From: Siminovitchia thermophila | GTDB taxonomy: Bacteria > Bacillota > Bacilli > Bacillales > Bacillaceae_C | Reading direction: 5' to 3' | NCBI RefSeq assembly: GCF_016909185.1 | Contig: NZ_JAFBFH010000007.1 | Coordinates: 62,001 to 126,000, forward strand | DNA length: 64,000 bases | Part shown: positions 1 to 7,662 of the stretch, in pieces | Numbering within the stretch: the first letter of the stretch is position 1 | Layout of the letters: each line of letters opens with the position of its first letter | Notes under the pieces: generated by a model | What the model was told of the DNA's origin: nothing | The model's input: only the letters and a program-made list of their open reading frames with translations | Database searches by the model: none | Position numbers and translations under genes: made by a program

Positions 1-798
1 TTCATTGATCAATCGGGGTTCGCCCCCCATTTTAACGCATTGGATTCGTTTGCGATAGATGATACCCTTTGCCAGTCGGTAGGGAGCGGAAATTCTCCGC
101 CAGTAGTCAGAACATGGGTACATGATGATACAGTCGTATTGGGGATTCAAGATACGAAGCTTCCACATCTTGAAGAGGGGCTGCGGTATTTGCAAGAAAA
201 AAATATAAAATGGATCGTGCGTAATTCAGGCGGCTTGGCTGTTTTACTTGATGAGGGGGTACTGAATATATCTCTGATTATTCCGGATACAGAACGCGGC
301 ATTGACATTAATCGCGGATATGATGCCATGTGGGAACTTGTTAAAATGATGTTCAACGAGTATTCATGCCGGATTGAGACAGGGGAAATCGTCGGCTCTT
401 ATTGCCCGGGAAGCTACGATTTAAGTATACGGGGGAAAAAATTTGCTGGTATTTCCCAGCGGAGGATCCGAAATGGTGTCGCTGTTCAAGTGTATTTGTG
501 TGTTTCGGGCAGCGGCTCGAAACGGGCGCAGTTATTACAGGAGTTTTATACGCATGCAAAATTCAATGAATCAATGAAATATACGTTTCCTGCGGTTGAG
601 CCAAGTGTCATGGCTTCTTTGTCCGAGTTGTTGAATCATAGGCTTACAGTAACAGACGCTATGCAACTGTTATTAACCACGTTAAAGAGAACGAGCGGTC
701 AACTTTTTATGAGCAGCCTTCAAGGGAAAGAGCTGGAGTGGTATCCTCATTATTTTGAGCGGATGCAAGACAGAAACAAGAAATTTATGGGGGCGTAA
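1..798 (+). CDS. lipL: Octanoyl-[GcvH]:protein N-octanoyltransferase LipL (5' end cut by window)
   Basis: LipL moves octanoyl or lipoyl groups from GcvH to the E2 subunits of 2-oxoacid dehydrogenases, the last step of the Bacillus lipoate relay. The frame is open from base 1, and the residues before the first internal Met codon already match the family (FIDQSG...LDSFAIDDTLC), so the true start lies upstream of the window. Visible hallmarks are RNSGGLAVLLDEGVLN and GSYCPGSYDLS; the Cys codon at 403-405 matches the catalytic cysteine of the family. KKFAGISQRR follows and contains the conserved Lys. Length and end agree with LipL proteins of about 280 residues. In B. subtilis lipL (ywfL) also lies near rsfA and ywfO, as here, but in this genome an IS and repeats separate them. 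Confidence 0.93.
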   Translation, partial: FIDQSGFAPHFNALDSFAIDDTLCQSVGSGNSPPVVRTWVHDDTVVLGIQDTKLPHLEEGLRYLQEKNIKWIVRNSGGLAVLLDEGVLNISLIIPDTERGIDINRGYDAMWELVKMMFNEYSCRIETGEIVGSYCPGSYDLSIRGKKFAGISQRRIRNGVAVQVYLCVSGSGSKRAQLLQEFYTHAKFNESMKYTFPAVEPSVMASLSELLNHRLTVTDAMQLLLTTLKRTSGQLFMSSLQGKELEWYPHYFERMQDRNKKFMGA

Positions 799-1010
799 AG
801 AGAAGGAGCATGCAATTGCCTGAAATCCGCTTTTAGGCAAGGTAAGTAAAGTTTAAAAGGAGACGACAATGCCCAATCCGGCGGGGCAATCGAGAGTACG
901 AATAGAGGGATAGTGGCCATCTACCGCTTCAATAACGAGCATGTGCTGTTTATTCAAACTCTATGTCGCTCATTAAAATAAAAAGCTTCTCTTTTTCCTA
1001 CAAGCTAAAG

Positions 1011-1756
1011 AGACTGGGACAAAAGCAAATACGAAATAGCAAAAACCGAACAATGCATATAAAATTGTTCGGTTTATTTGTGTTAAAAAAATCCCTATCA
1101 TCGCTACGTCAAAATATTTCGCTTTCCGCAGGTCTCTTCAGCTTCCTCGGAAAGCAAAGATCGCTTTCCTGCAGGATCTTCAGCACGAGCTATTCCCGCA
1201 GGAGTCTACCTATTTTGACTACGCTAAAAGCTTGCGTATTATACACTAGGACAACTTATCCGGCATGTAAGGTGCCGTAAGACTCCCACTTCAAATCTTG
1301 AGTGAATACAAGAGGTCTAAGTGGGAGGAAACGGCACCTAAATGCCCGATTGGTTCAACTAACATTCAGTAGGAGATGGAAGAAAACTCCTACTGAATGA
1401 AGTTTCACTTTATCCCGCATGTAAGGTGCCGTAAGACTCCACTTCAAGACACCTGAGTTGATACAAAAGGTCTAAGTGGGGGAAAACGGCACCTAAATGC
1501 CCGATTGGTTCAACTAACATTCAGTAGGAGATGGAAGAAAACTCTTACTGAATGAAGTTTCACTTTATCCCGCATGTAAGGTGCCGTAAGACTCCCACTT
1601 CAAGATCTGAGTTGATACAAAAAGTTTAAGTGGGAGGAAACGGCACCTAAATGCCCGATTGGTTCAACTAACATTTCTTGGAAAAGGCATACCAAGAAAT
1701 GAAGTTTCACTTTATTGTTCGTTTTTTCATCAGCTGATTTAGTTGTGTCCCAGACT
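1011..1756. mobile_element. Non-autonomous repeat block bounded by imperfect inverted ends
   Basis: The block starts with AGACTGGGACAAAA (1011-1024) and ends with TTGTGTCCCAGACT (1743-1756); these are inverted copies agreeing at 12 of 14 positions. Inside are a strong stem-loop (AACCGAACAAT at 1044-1054 with ATTGTTCGGTT at 1064-1074) and three tandem copies of a 155-bp hairpin repeat. No convincing protein-coding frame exists; the open frame at 963-1280 lacks a ribosome binding site and crosses the stem-loop. The structure suggests a MITE-like or degraded IS end region that has collected repeats. A third sequence resembling the ends (ACTGGGACACAA) occurs at 8967-8978. That the block moves as a unit is inference; no target-site duplication was identified. 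Confidence 0.45.
1257..1711 (+). repeat. Three tandem copies of a 155-bp two-hairpin repeat
   Basis: Units start at about 1257, 1411 and 1566, with periods of 154 and 155 bp. Each unit reads TATCCCGCATGTA, then a first hairpin (AGGTGCCGT ... ACGGCACCT, with an inner pair CCCACTT/AAGTGGG), then ATGCCCGATTGGTTCAACTAA, then a second hairpin, then GAAGTTTCACTTTA. In units 1 and 2 the second hairpin is built from CATTCAGTAGGAG-like arms. In unit 3 both arms are replaced (ATTTCTTGG with CCAAGAAAT), so the stem is kept while its sequence changes. Single copies occur at 31515-31670 and, inverted, at 62788-62949. Confidence 0.85.
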
Positions 1757-1771
1757 TGTATATTAATTAAT

Positions 1772-1925
1772 AGAGGTTCGCTACCTCTGGTGCTTTTCCC
1801 AGTGTAATTATTTATACTGGAAGCAACGCTGTGGATTAGTGACCCAGACTACAGTACTTTTTAGTAACTGGTTTTTAGAGAGTCTAACCACAGCTCTTTG
1901 TTTATCTGTTGATCAGTTAGATAAC
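1772..1925 (+). ncRNA. Candidate IS110 bridge RNA in the left end of the element
   Basis: The untranslated stretch between the repeat block and the transposase is rich in stem-loops. There is a hairpin AGAGGT/ACCTCT at 1772-1788 and a second CCAGTGTA/TATACTGG at 1799-1820. A long stem GCTGTGGATTAG (1828-1839) with CTAACCACAGC (1884-1894) encloses a large loop, and a further stem TTATCT/AGATAA at 1902-1924 follows. IS110-group elements carry, in the non-coding left end just upstream of the recombinase, a structured bridge RNA whose internal loops pair with target and donor DNA. Position, length and a series of stems with large loops fit this. Loop-to-DNA pairing could not be worked out by eye, so the assignment is inference. 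Confidence 0.5.
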
Positions 1926-2013
1926 GCTAGACGTTTGATTTCACACAAGGATACAGGGCAAAGGGTGCGTGGCTTGAGAACACAGCGTAATAATAAAGAA
2001 GGAAGGTATTTTA

Positions 2014-3174
2014 ATGATTTATGTGGGTGTCGATGTGGCGAAGCATAAACACCAAGTAGCTATCATTGATGACAAAGGCGAAATTCACGAAGACAACTTG
2101 GTTGTAGTAAATAATAAGTCGGGATTCAAAAAGCTTTACGAGATACTCTGCCGCATTGAGTCACACACCGAACAAGAATGCCAAATAGCTATGGAAGATA
2201 CAGGTCATTACAATCTCCCCATCCTGCAATTCTTAAAGCAGATGAATTACCGGGTATATCGGTACAATCCGATTCTGATCAAAGAGTTCTCCAAAGTCCA
2301 TACATTGAGAAAGACGAAAACGGACAAGACTGATGCCATGGTAATAGCCAAAAAATTAATGTCAGATTTCGAAAAAAGAGAACAGCTTTCAGACAGAACC
2401 TCCGCGGAACTAAAAGAGCTGACACGCTACAGACAGCGACTTGGAAAACACCTGGCTCTCCTTAAGACCCAATATACGAGAATGCTGGAAAAAAGCTTTC
2501 CTGAATTGGCTGCTTATGGTCAAATTCGCTACTCCAAGTACATGATGGAACTGCTTAAAAAGTATCCGAGCCCAAAGAGAATTGCGGCGGCATATGAAAA
2601 AACGCTTTCAAGATTCCTGGGAGTTAGCAGCAGTCAGATTCGGCCGGATACAATCAAACAGTTAGCGAAAGAAAGTATTGGGTACCACTCTGAGATCACT
2701 GAATTCGAGTTAACCCAGACGATTGAACAAATGTATCTATATGAGAAGCAAATAAAAGAAGTCGACAAGAGAATTCAGGAAATGATGGATACACTCGATT
2801 CACCAATCGTAACCATCCCCGGAATTTCTTATCGACTCGGCAGTGTAATCATAGCAGAAATAGGCAACATTCACAACTTCAATAATCCCGGTCAATTATT
2901 GGCGTTTGCAGGAATGGAACCCTCGATTTATCAGTCCGGTAAATACACGGGAGCCGGAAAAATGGTTAAACGCGGTTCCCCTTACCTTAGGTGGGCGATG
3001 TATCATGCATCAAGGTTAGTTGCGATTTACTCTCCGACATTTAAGGCATATTATGAAAAAAAGCTCTCGGAAGGCAAGCATTATAACGTAGTGCTTAGCC
3101 ACATAGCAAAGAAGTTAATGAGAGTCATATTTTATCTAATGAAATCTGATGAGGATTATAAAGAAGCTCGATGA
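2014..3174 (+). CDS. IS110-family transposase (DEDD recombinase)
   Basis: This 386-residue protein has the two-domain layout of IS110 recombinases. The N-terminal RuvC-like DEDD domain shows GVDVAKHKH (first Asp), AMEDTGHY (Glu) and KTDKTDAMVIAK (paired Asp). A central helical linker follows, then the C-terminal Transposase_20 domain with TIPGISYRLGSVIIAEIG, LLAFAGMEP and KRGSPYLRWAMY, containing the conserved serine of the composite active site. The ATG follows AAGGAAGG with suitable spacing. The long non-coding region lies upstream and little lies downstream, as in the IS110 rather than the IS1111 subgroup. The frame is intact, so the element may be active. It sits between lipL and rsfA, which are close neighbours in B. 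subtilis, so it is an insertion in an otherwise conserved locus. Confidence 0.93.
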   Translation: MIYVGVDVAKHKHQVAIIDDKGEIHEDNLVVVNNKSGFKKLYEILCRIESHTEQECQIAMEDTGHYNLPILQFLKQMNYRVYRYNPILIKEFSKVHTLRKTKTDKTDAMVIAKKLMSDFEKREQLSDRTSAELKELTRYRQRLGKHLALLKTQYTRMLEKSFPELAAYGQIRYSKYMMELLKKYPSPKRIAAAYEKTLSRFLGVSSSQIRPDTIKQLAKESIGYHSEITEFELTQTIEQMYLYEKQIKEVDKRIQEMMDTLDSPIVTIPGISYRLGSVIIAEIGNIHNFNNPGQLLAFAGMEPSIYQSGKYTGAGKMVKRGSPYLRWAMYHASRLVAIYSPTFKAYYEKKLSEGKHYNVVLSHIAKKLMRVIFYLMKSDEDYKEAR

Positions 3175-3763
3175 TCCAAATTTAAATTTTTAAATCATCA
3201 AGCTTTTTTGTCATGCCTAATTTTCACTGAGAAAATTGATGGAATTCATCAATAACAGTATTGACTTTATATAGTTAGTCTCCTTCTTGATAAAAAGAAT
3301 TTTGATGAATATTCGTCTAACATGAGGCCCCGCATTTTCTGGACCAGTCGGCCAAGGCGACCATTTGCGCGGATGAAGCAACAGGACAAGTAACATCTTG
3401 CCCGCATATGATCGCACGAAGAAAAAGCGCGAACTTCGAGGATTCTTAGTTCGAACCCGTCGCCAGCCAGGATGCCCCAGCGATGGCGAAGCCCGGGATC
3501 AACAATGCTTCGTCCGCACATCAATGCTCAAAGGAAAGCCGCAAGCTTAGACGGCCAGCGTCTACTCATCAGTTTTTTCCTTTGCATGCCGGTCTCCCAT
3601 TTGTCTGAGCCTCTTTCTGTTATGTCTCACACGGTGTGAGAGATTTAGCTGCTTCCCTTTCTATAGCCGAAAAGCTGCCTTATTTGTTCGGATGAATCAA
3701 GGTATTTTATCATTTTAGTTCAACTTGTACGTAAATGGAGCAAGGTGCTTGCTTATGCAAGTA
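3175..3763. other. Gene-free stretch between IS110 and rsfA
   Basis: The first 60 bases are A+T-rich and probably contain the right end of the IS110 element, whose exact boundary could not be placed. From about 3320 to 3560 the sequence becomes G+C-rich, resembling in style the degenerate repeat arrays at 4.6-5.0 kb and 9.1-9.3 kb, without a clear period. A perfect 8-bp inverted repeat with one-base spacer, TCTCACAC-G-GTGTGAGA, lies at 3625-3641 and could be an operator or a small hairpin. The open frames here have no ribosome binding site and no recognisable product. Confidence 0.5.
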
Positions 3764-4483
3764 TTACTCTGCGAGCTTCTCAAGATTTCCGTTTCGGTCC
3801 ATTTTAAAGGTAGTGGCCGAGCGATCATCCTCGTCAAACAGGACAAGCTTCCTTGCACGGTTCAAAATTTTCATCAATGTCTCATAATCTTCCTGCATCG
3901 TTACAGATGTGTTCTCCAGTTCTTCCACTTTTTGTGACAGCTCTTTATTTTCGGCCTTTAGATCGTTCAATTCTCTTTTTAATCTCTCATTCTCACTTCT
4001 TACAATTTCAACATGAAATTCCGAATGATGGAGTTGCTGTAAATAGGCGATCACGTTGCCGAGATTTAATTCATTGCCCAACTGTGTTGTCTGATTGTTT
4101 GATATCGTTTGGTCCTCAGAAGCTCTTGATGCAGGTGTATCGATCATCTCCGTGCCTGCGGTTTGATCCGTCACCGGGGCTTGGATATCTTCCAAAGATG
4201 GTACCGGCGGCTGATACAAAAGCTTCTTTTTTCCTCCCTGCTCTTTTCCTAACAGTCTTTGTCGTTGTTTTCGTTGTTTTTTGGCCAAATCAAGTGCTTT
4301 TTCATATTGTTGGCGGACAACAGCATTCCACCGGAATCCGCAGGCCGCGGATGTTCGATTTAATTTGTCCCCAACTTCTTCAAAAGCATTTAATTGTGTA
4401 CTGCCTTCACGGACATGTCGAAGAACGGTCTCAGCCAAAAGCAAATCATTTTCTTCTGTCCAGGCATCTTGACGTGTTTTCAT
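3764..4483 (-). CDS. rsfA: RsfA-type prespore transcription regulator (Myb/SANT-like)
   Basis: The N-terminus, [37 protein letters not shown], then [21 protein letters not shown], is the Myb-like DNA-binding domain of RsfA-family regulators. In B. subtilis RsfA fine-tunes SigF-dependent genes in the forespore. The middle is variable and polar. The C-terminal third is a predicted coiled coil (about residues 150-205, [26 protein letters not shown]). ATG at 4483 is preferred over the in-frame TTG at 4492 because AAAGGGAG lies nine bases before the ATG and overlaps too closely with the TTG. The position next to ywfO is conserved with B. subtilis (rsfA = ywfN). A SigF-like promoter is visible upstream. 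Confidence 0.9.
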   Translation of the reverse strand: MKTRQDAWTEENDLLLAETVLRHVREGSTQLNAFEEVGDKLNRTSAACGFRWNAVVRQQYEKALDLAKKQRKQRQRLLGKEQGGKKKLLYQPPVPSLEDIQAPVTDQTAGTEMIDTPASRASEDQTISNNQTTQLGNELNLGNVIAYLQQLHHSEFHVEIVRSENERLKRELNDLKAENKELSQKVEELENTSVTMQEDYETLMKILNRARKLVLFDEDDRSATTFKMDRNGNLEKLAE

Positions 4484-4519
4484 TATAACCAACTCCCTTT
4501 GAACTTTTTTGGTTAGTTA

Positions 4520-4549
4520 AAGCATGTACAAGAAAGAAGGTTTTTATAC
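4520..4549 (-). promoter_or_regulatory. Candidate SigF promoter of rsfA
   Basis: On the minus strand GTATA (4545-4549) is followed after 15 bases by GTACATGCTT (4520-4529). SigF promoters are described as GYATA, 15 bases, GGNNANANT; the -35 is perfect, while the -10 deviates at two fixed positions. The -10 lies about 36 bases before the chosen start codon. B. subtilis rsfA is known to be SigF-dependent. Moderate match only. Confidence 0.4.
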
Positions 4550-4644
4550 CAAAATGGCAAAATAATAATAGTTTTTGATGAGACGTTCCAATTTAATCTT
4601 GCTTTCTTGTATAGAAGAAAAAATACGCTGCCTGGGAAAAAGCG

Positions 4645-5040
4645 CCTTTTTATTTAGCGTCCGTAGGAAAGGACGTCTGGAAGGGTGAGGGGAAGCGCCT
4701 TGAAAATCGCCATTTAAGCTGGTCGTAGGAAAGGAAGTCTAGGAAAAGATGGAAGTCGCCACCTTGATCCTGCTGCGGGAAGAGACGTCCATATGTAGGC
4801 GAAACGACAAGGAAGCCGCGCTTGAGTCAGCCGCGGGAAAGGACGTTTCGAGTACAAGTGAAAAGACAAGGACGTCCCCGCTTAAGCCTGCCAAGTACAA
4901 GGCAAGCCGACACGACAAGAAAGGATTCGTCAGCATCTCATCACAGGAAGAACAGCGCAGGCTTCGAGGACGTCGCCTAGTGCCTGCTATCCAGGGAAGT
5001 GCTAGGCGCTCGGGACAATTAGCATGATTACGCACAAAGG
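4645..5040. repeat. GC-rich degenerate tandem repeat array (period about 50-62 bp)
   Basis: Successive units start near 4663, 4725, 4775 and 4833, with a weaker one near 4890. Each carries a variant of CGGGAAAGGACGTC, usually followed by GACAAGGAAG and CGCTTGAGCCTGC. The G+C content is clearly higher than in flanking genes, and open frames on both strands are by-products without ribosome binding sites. The same unit type recurs at 9105-9260. The rest of the 4484-5374 gap is plain A+T-rich sequence, with a possible -10 TATAAT at 5335-5340 serving the next gene. Confidence 0.65.
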
Positions 5041-5374
5041 ATGAACGTAAGATTCGAGGAGGATGTGACGAAGAAATGATAGCCCCGGTTCCTATGGCTA
5101 ACTTATCTTTATGCCCAGAGCAAAACTGATCCCATCATGAAATAGTTTTAGCCCGCTGCAAACTGCACGAATCTCACACCCACTTTCCTGTTTTAGACTT
5201 GCCTTGTTGCGGGGATTGATAAGTGTGGTTTAGTCCAAAGGTGAATGTTGAAGGAGCTTGCGCTTGGCTTTTCTTTTATAAAAAGGTGAATTTTTCGGAA
5301 GCCGGGTGTTCTTTCTTTACTTGTCGAAAACCGCTATAATGAAAACATGATAGATAGGAAGAGGAGAGCCGATA

Positions 5375-6673
5375 GTGGATTCCAGCATTAAATTAAGCGA
5401 GGAAAAAGTGTTTAAAGATCCCGTTCACGGATACATACATGTCAGGGATAAGCTCATCTGGGATCTGATTGGAACTAGGGAATTTCAGCGGCTGCGCCGT
5501 ATTAAGCAGCTTGGCACGACTTATCTCACCTTTCACGGGGCTGAGCATAGCCGGTTCAGCCATTCGCTTGGGGTGTATGAAATTGTCAGGAAAATTATTG
5601 ATGAAGTTTTTGAAGGACGGCCGGAATGGAATGCGGATGAACGTTTGCTGTCACTTTGTGCCGCCTTGCTGCATGATTTAGGACATGGACCTTTTTCTCA
5701 TTCATTTGAAAAAGTGTTTCGCCTTGATCATGAGAATTTTACAAAACAAATTATCCTCGGAGATACAGAAGTTAACGAGGTACTTACATTTATTAGTGAC
5801 GACTTCCCGCAAAAAGTGGCTGAAGTTATTCAAAAAACGTATCATGATAAGCTCGTGATCAGTTTGATTTCCAGCCAAATCGATGCAGACCGGATGGATT
5901 ATTTGCAAAGGGATGCTTATTTTACCGGCGTAAGCTACGGCCACTTTGATATGCAGAGAATCATGCGTGTCATGCGCCCTCGCGAGGATCATGTCGTGTT
6001 TAAATGGAGCGGCATGCATGCGGTTGAAGATTATATTATGAGCCGGTACCAAATGTACTGGCAAGTTTACTTTCATCCGGTGACCCGAAGTGCCGAAGTG
6101 ATTTTGACAAAAATACTCCAAAGGGTAAAAGCACTGTACAAATTGGGGTATTCCTTTAAGAAAGAGCCCTTACACTTTCAATCTTTATTTGAAGAAAAAG
6201 TGACACTCGCCGATTACTTAAAGTTGGATGAACCGGTCATCTTGTATTATTTCCACATGTGGGAAGAAGAGGACGACCCTATATTATGTGATTTATGTCA
6301 CCGCTTTATGAACAGAAATTTGTTTAAATATGTAGAGTTTGATCCGGCCCAGCAATATAAGGTGCTGCGTGAACTGGAGGATTTATTTCGGGATGCGGGC
6401 ATTGATCCGGAATATTATTTGGCGATTGATTCATCATCAGATTTGCCTTATGATTTTTACCGTCCGGGAGAGGAAGAAGAGCGCTTGCCGATTCATTTAT
6501 TGATGCCTAATGGCGAACTTTCCGAGCTTTCCAGGGAATCGGCGATTGTCCAAGCGATTTCGGGAAAAAGGCGGACCGATCATAAATTGTATTATCCCAA
6601 AGATTTGCTCCAACGCATGTCTGGGGAAAATAAAATTGCTGAGCGCATTCTTTCTATCCTGCATAGATTTTAG
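5375..6673 (+). CDS. ywfO: HD-domain phosphohydrolase YwfO (dNTPase-like)
   Basis: A 432-residue HD-superfamily protein. The N-terminal signature DPVHGYIHV, REFQRLRRIKQLG, then EHSRFSHSLGVYE and ALLHDLGHGPFSHSFE gives the metal-binding H...HD pattern; the distal SSQIDADRMDYLQRD supplies the last Asp. Characterised relatives hydrolyse deoxynucleoside triphosphates, but the physiological substrate of YwfO is not fixed. GTG at 5375 is used, behind AGGAAGAGGAGA. A TATAAT at 5335-5340 may be the -10; no good -35 was seen. The length matches the family (B. subtilis YwfO about 433 residues), and the order rsfA-ywfO is conserved. ywgA follows 60 bases later on the same strand and is probably cotranscribed. 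Confidence 0.93.
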   Translation: MDSSIKLSEEKVFKDPVHGYIHVRDKLIWDLIGTREFQRLRRIKQLGTTYLTFHGAEHSRFSHSLGVYEIVRKIIDEVFEGRPEWNADERLLSLCAALLHDLGHGPFSHSFEKVFRLDHENFTKQIILGDTEVNEVLTFISDDFPQKVAEVIQKTYHDKLVISLISSQIDADRMDYLQRDAYFTGVSYGHFDMQRIMRVMRPREDHVVFKWSGMHAVEDYIMSRYQMYWQVYFHPVTRSAEVILTKILQRVKALYKLGYSFKKEPLHFQSLFEEKVTLADYLKLDEPVILYYFHMWEEEDDPILCDLCHRFMNRNLFKYVEFDPAQQYKVLRELEDLFRDAGIDPEYYLAIDSSSDLPYDFYRPGEEEERLPIHLLMPNGELSELSRESAIVQAISGKRRTDHKLYYPKDLLQRMSGENKIAERILSILHRF

Positions 6674-6733
6674 AATGCAGACAGATACGAATGAACGTAT
6701 TGGAAAAACTGTAGCGGGGGTTGAACGATATTT

Positions 6734-7243
6734 ATGCTTCACGATCATCAAAAATTAATGGCGGTTTTTGCTAAGGCCGGTGAAATTGTCGGCAGAAAAA
6801 AACTGCAAAAAATGATATTTATCGCAAAAAAAATGAATTTTCCCTTTGAAGAAAAGTTTGAGTTTCATTTTTACGGGCCTTATTCTGAAGAATTGACGCT
6901 TAGGGTTGAAGAACTTTGCAATTTTGGCTTTATTGAAGAAAAGAAAGAGGATAAGGGAGGATACAGCCAATATCGTTATATGATCACGTCATCGGGTCGT
7001 GAATTTTTGGAATCCGAATCGGTCAATATCCCCCTTCTTGAAGAATGTTTGACCGATATGAACGAACAAAGCGCCCGATTCCTCGAGCTTGTTTCGACTA
7101 TATTATACTTCGAACATCTTCCTAAAAATAAAGTCGCAGAAAAAATTGCCGAGCTAAAAGGAAAACAAAATTACTCCTTGGAAGAGATTGACGAGGCTTA
7201 TGATTATATACAATCATTGAAAAAGACAGTTTATCCGAATTAA
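6734..7243 (+). CDS. ywgA: YwgA family protein, function unknown
   Basis: A 169-residue soluble protein beginning MLHDHQKLMAVFAKAGEIVGRKKLQKMIFIAKK, with FHFYGPYSEELTLRVEELC, as in YwgA of bacilli. The fold suggests a winged-helix-like DNA- or protein-binding unit, also seen in SocA/Panacea-type proteins, but no function is established. No signal peptide or membrane segment is seen. The ribosome binding site (GGGGGTTG) is modest. It follows ywfO as in B. subtilis and ends in a strong terminator, so ywfO-ywgA form one unit. Confidence 0.85.
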   Translation: MLHDHQKLMAVFAKAGEIVGRKKLQKMIFIAKKMNFPFEEKFEFHFYGPYSEELTLRVEELCNFGFIEEKKEDKGGYSQYRYMITSSGREFLESESVNIPLLEECLTDMNEQSARFLELVSTILYFEHLPKNKVAEKIAELKGKQNYSLEEIDEAYDYIQSLKKTVYPN

Positions 7244-7268
7244 CATTCGGAAAGACTGTCTTTTTTTT
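7221..7268 (+). terminator. Rho-independent terminator after ywgA
   Basis: AAAGACAGT at 7222-7230 pairs with ACTGTCTTT at 7254-7262 and runs into a stretch of T. An inner pair TCCGAAT/ATTCGGA extends the stem. The left arm overlaps the 3' end of ywgA. Confidence 0.88.
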
Positions 7269-7331
7269 AGCGTTGGAGGTTACATCAGCAAATAACAAGT
7301 ACATCTGGGCAGACACTTTCCATTTAAACGA

Positions 7332-7517
7332 TTAAAGGTCGCTGTATCTTTTGCCTCCAACGGCATAATGGTTTTTCGTCATTTCTTCTATTACAATCGT
7401 TACGGAATCAGCCGAAGCTCCCGTTGTTTCCGAAATGGCTTCCGTTACTTTTTCCACCAATGCTTTTTTCTGTTCTTCTGTCCGTCCTTCAAACATTTTG
7501 ATGGTTACCAATGGCAT
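7332..7517 (-). CDS. ywhB: 4-oxalocrotonate tautomerase family enzyme YwhB
   Basis: A 61-residue protein starting MPLVTIKMFEGRTEEQKKALVEKVTEAISE. Once Met is removed, Pro is residue 1, the catalytic base of 4-OT tautomerases, which work as small oligomers on 2-hydroxymuconate or phenylpyruvate-type enols. ATG at 7517 is chosen because GGGGAGGAAC lies just upstream; the longer frame adds residues unlike the family. It is on the minus strand, divergent from ywhC, in the B. subtilis order ywhB-ywhC-ywhD. Its biological substrate is unknown. Confidence 0.92.
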   Translation of the reverse strand: MPLVTIKMFEGRTEEQKKALVEKVTEAISETTGASADSVTIVIEEMTKNHYAVGGKRYSDL

Positions 7518-7662
7518 TGTTTGTTCCTCCCCGAAAATATGATTCTTATGAAAAAGTGTATGCTTTTCACTCGCTCCTTTCAAGCAAAGAAACACAATGA
7601 ATGAGTAAAGTTCATTTATTTTGTATAATATGAACAATAGACTTTAAAAAGGGGCTGGATAC

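Noticed and set aside
869-913. 14-codon frame with AAAAGGAGACGACA before the ATG
   Set aside because: A good ribosome binding site, but the peptide (MPNPAGQSRVRIEG) has no recognisable relative and there is no promoter or conservation evidence.
963-1280. 105-codon open frame on the plus strand before the hairpin repeats
   Set aside because: No ribosome binding site, runs through a strong stem-loop and repeat ends, and the translation has no recognisable domain.
1257-1711. CRISPR array
   Set aside because: Units are 155 bp with conserved interiors rather than short repeats separated by unique spacers, and no cas genes are present.
1839-2048. 69-codon frame overlapping the IS110 start
   Set aside because: It lies over the stem-loop region and the first codons of the transposase in another phase; a bridge RNA explains the region better.
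4739-5035. Overlapping open frames on both strands in the GC-rich array
   Set aside because: They follow from repeat composition; stop codons are rare by chance in GC-rich repeats, and no start site is supported.
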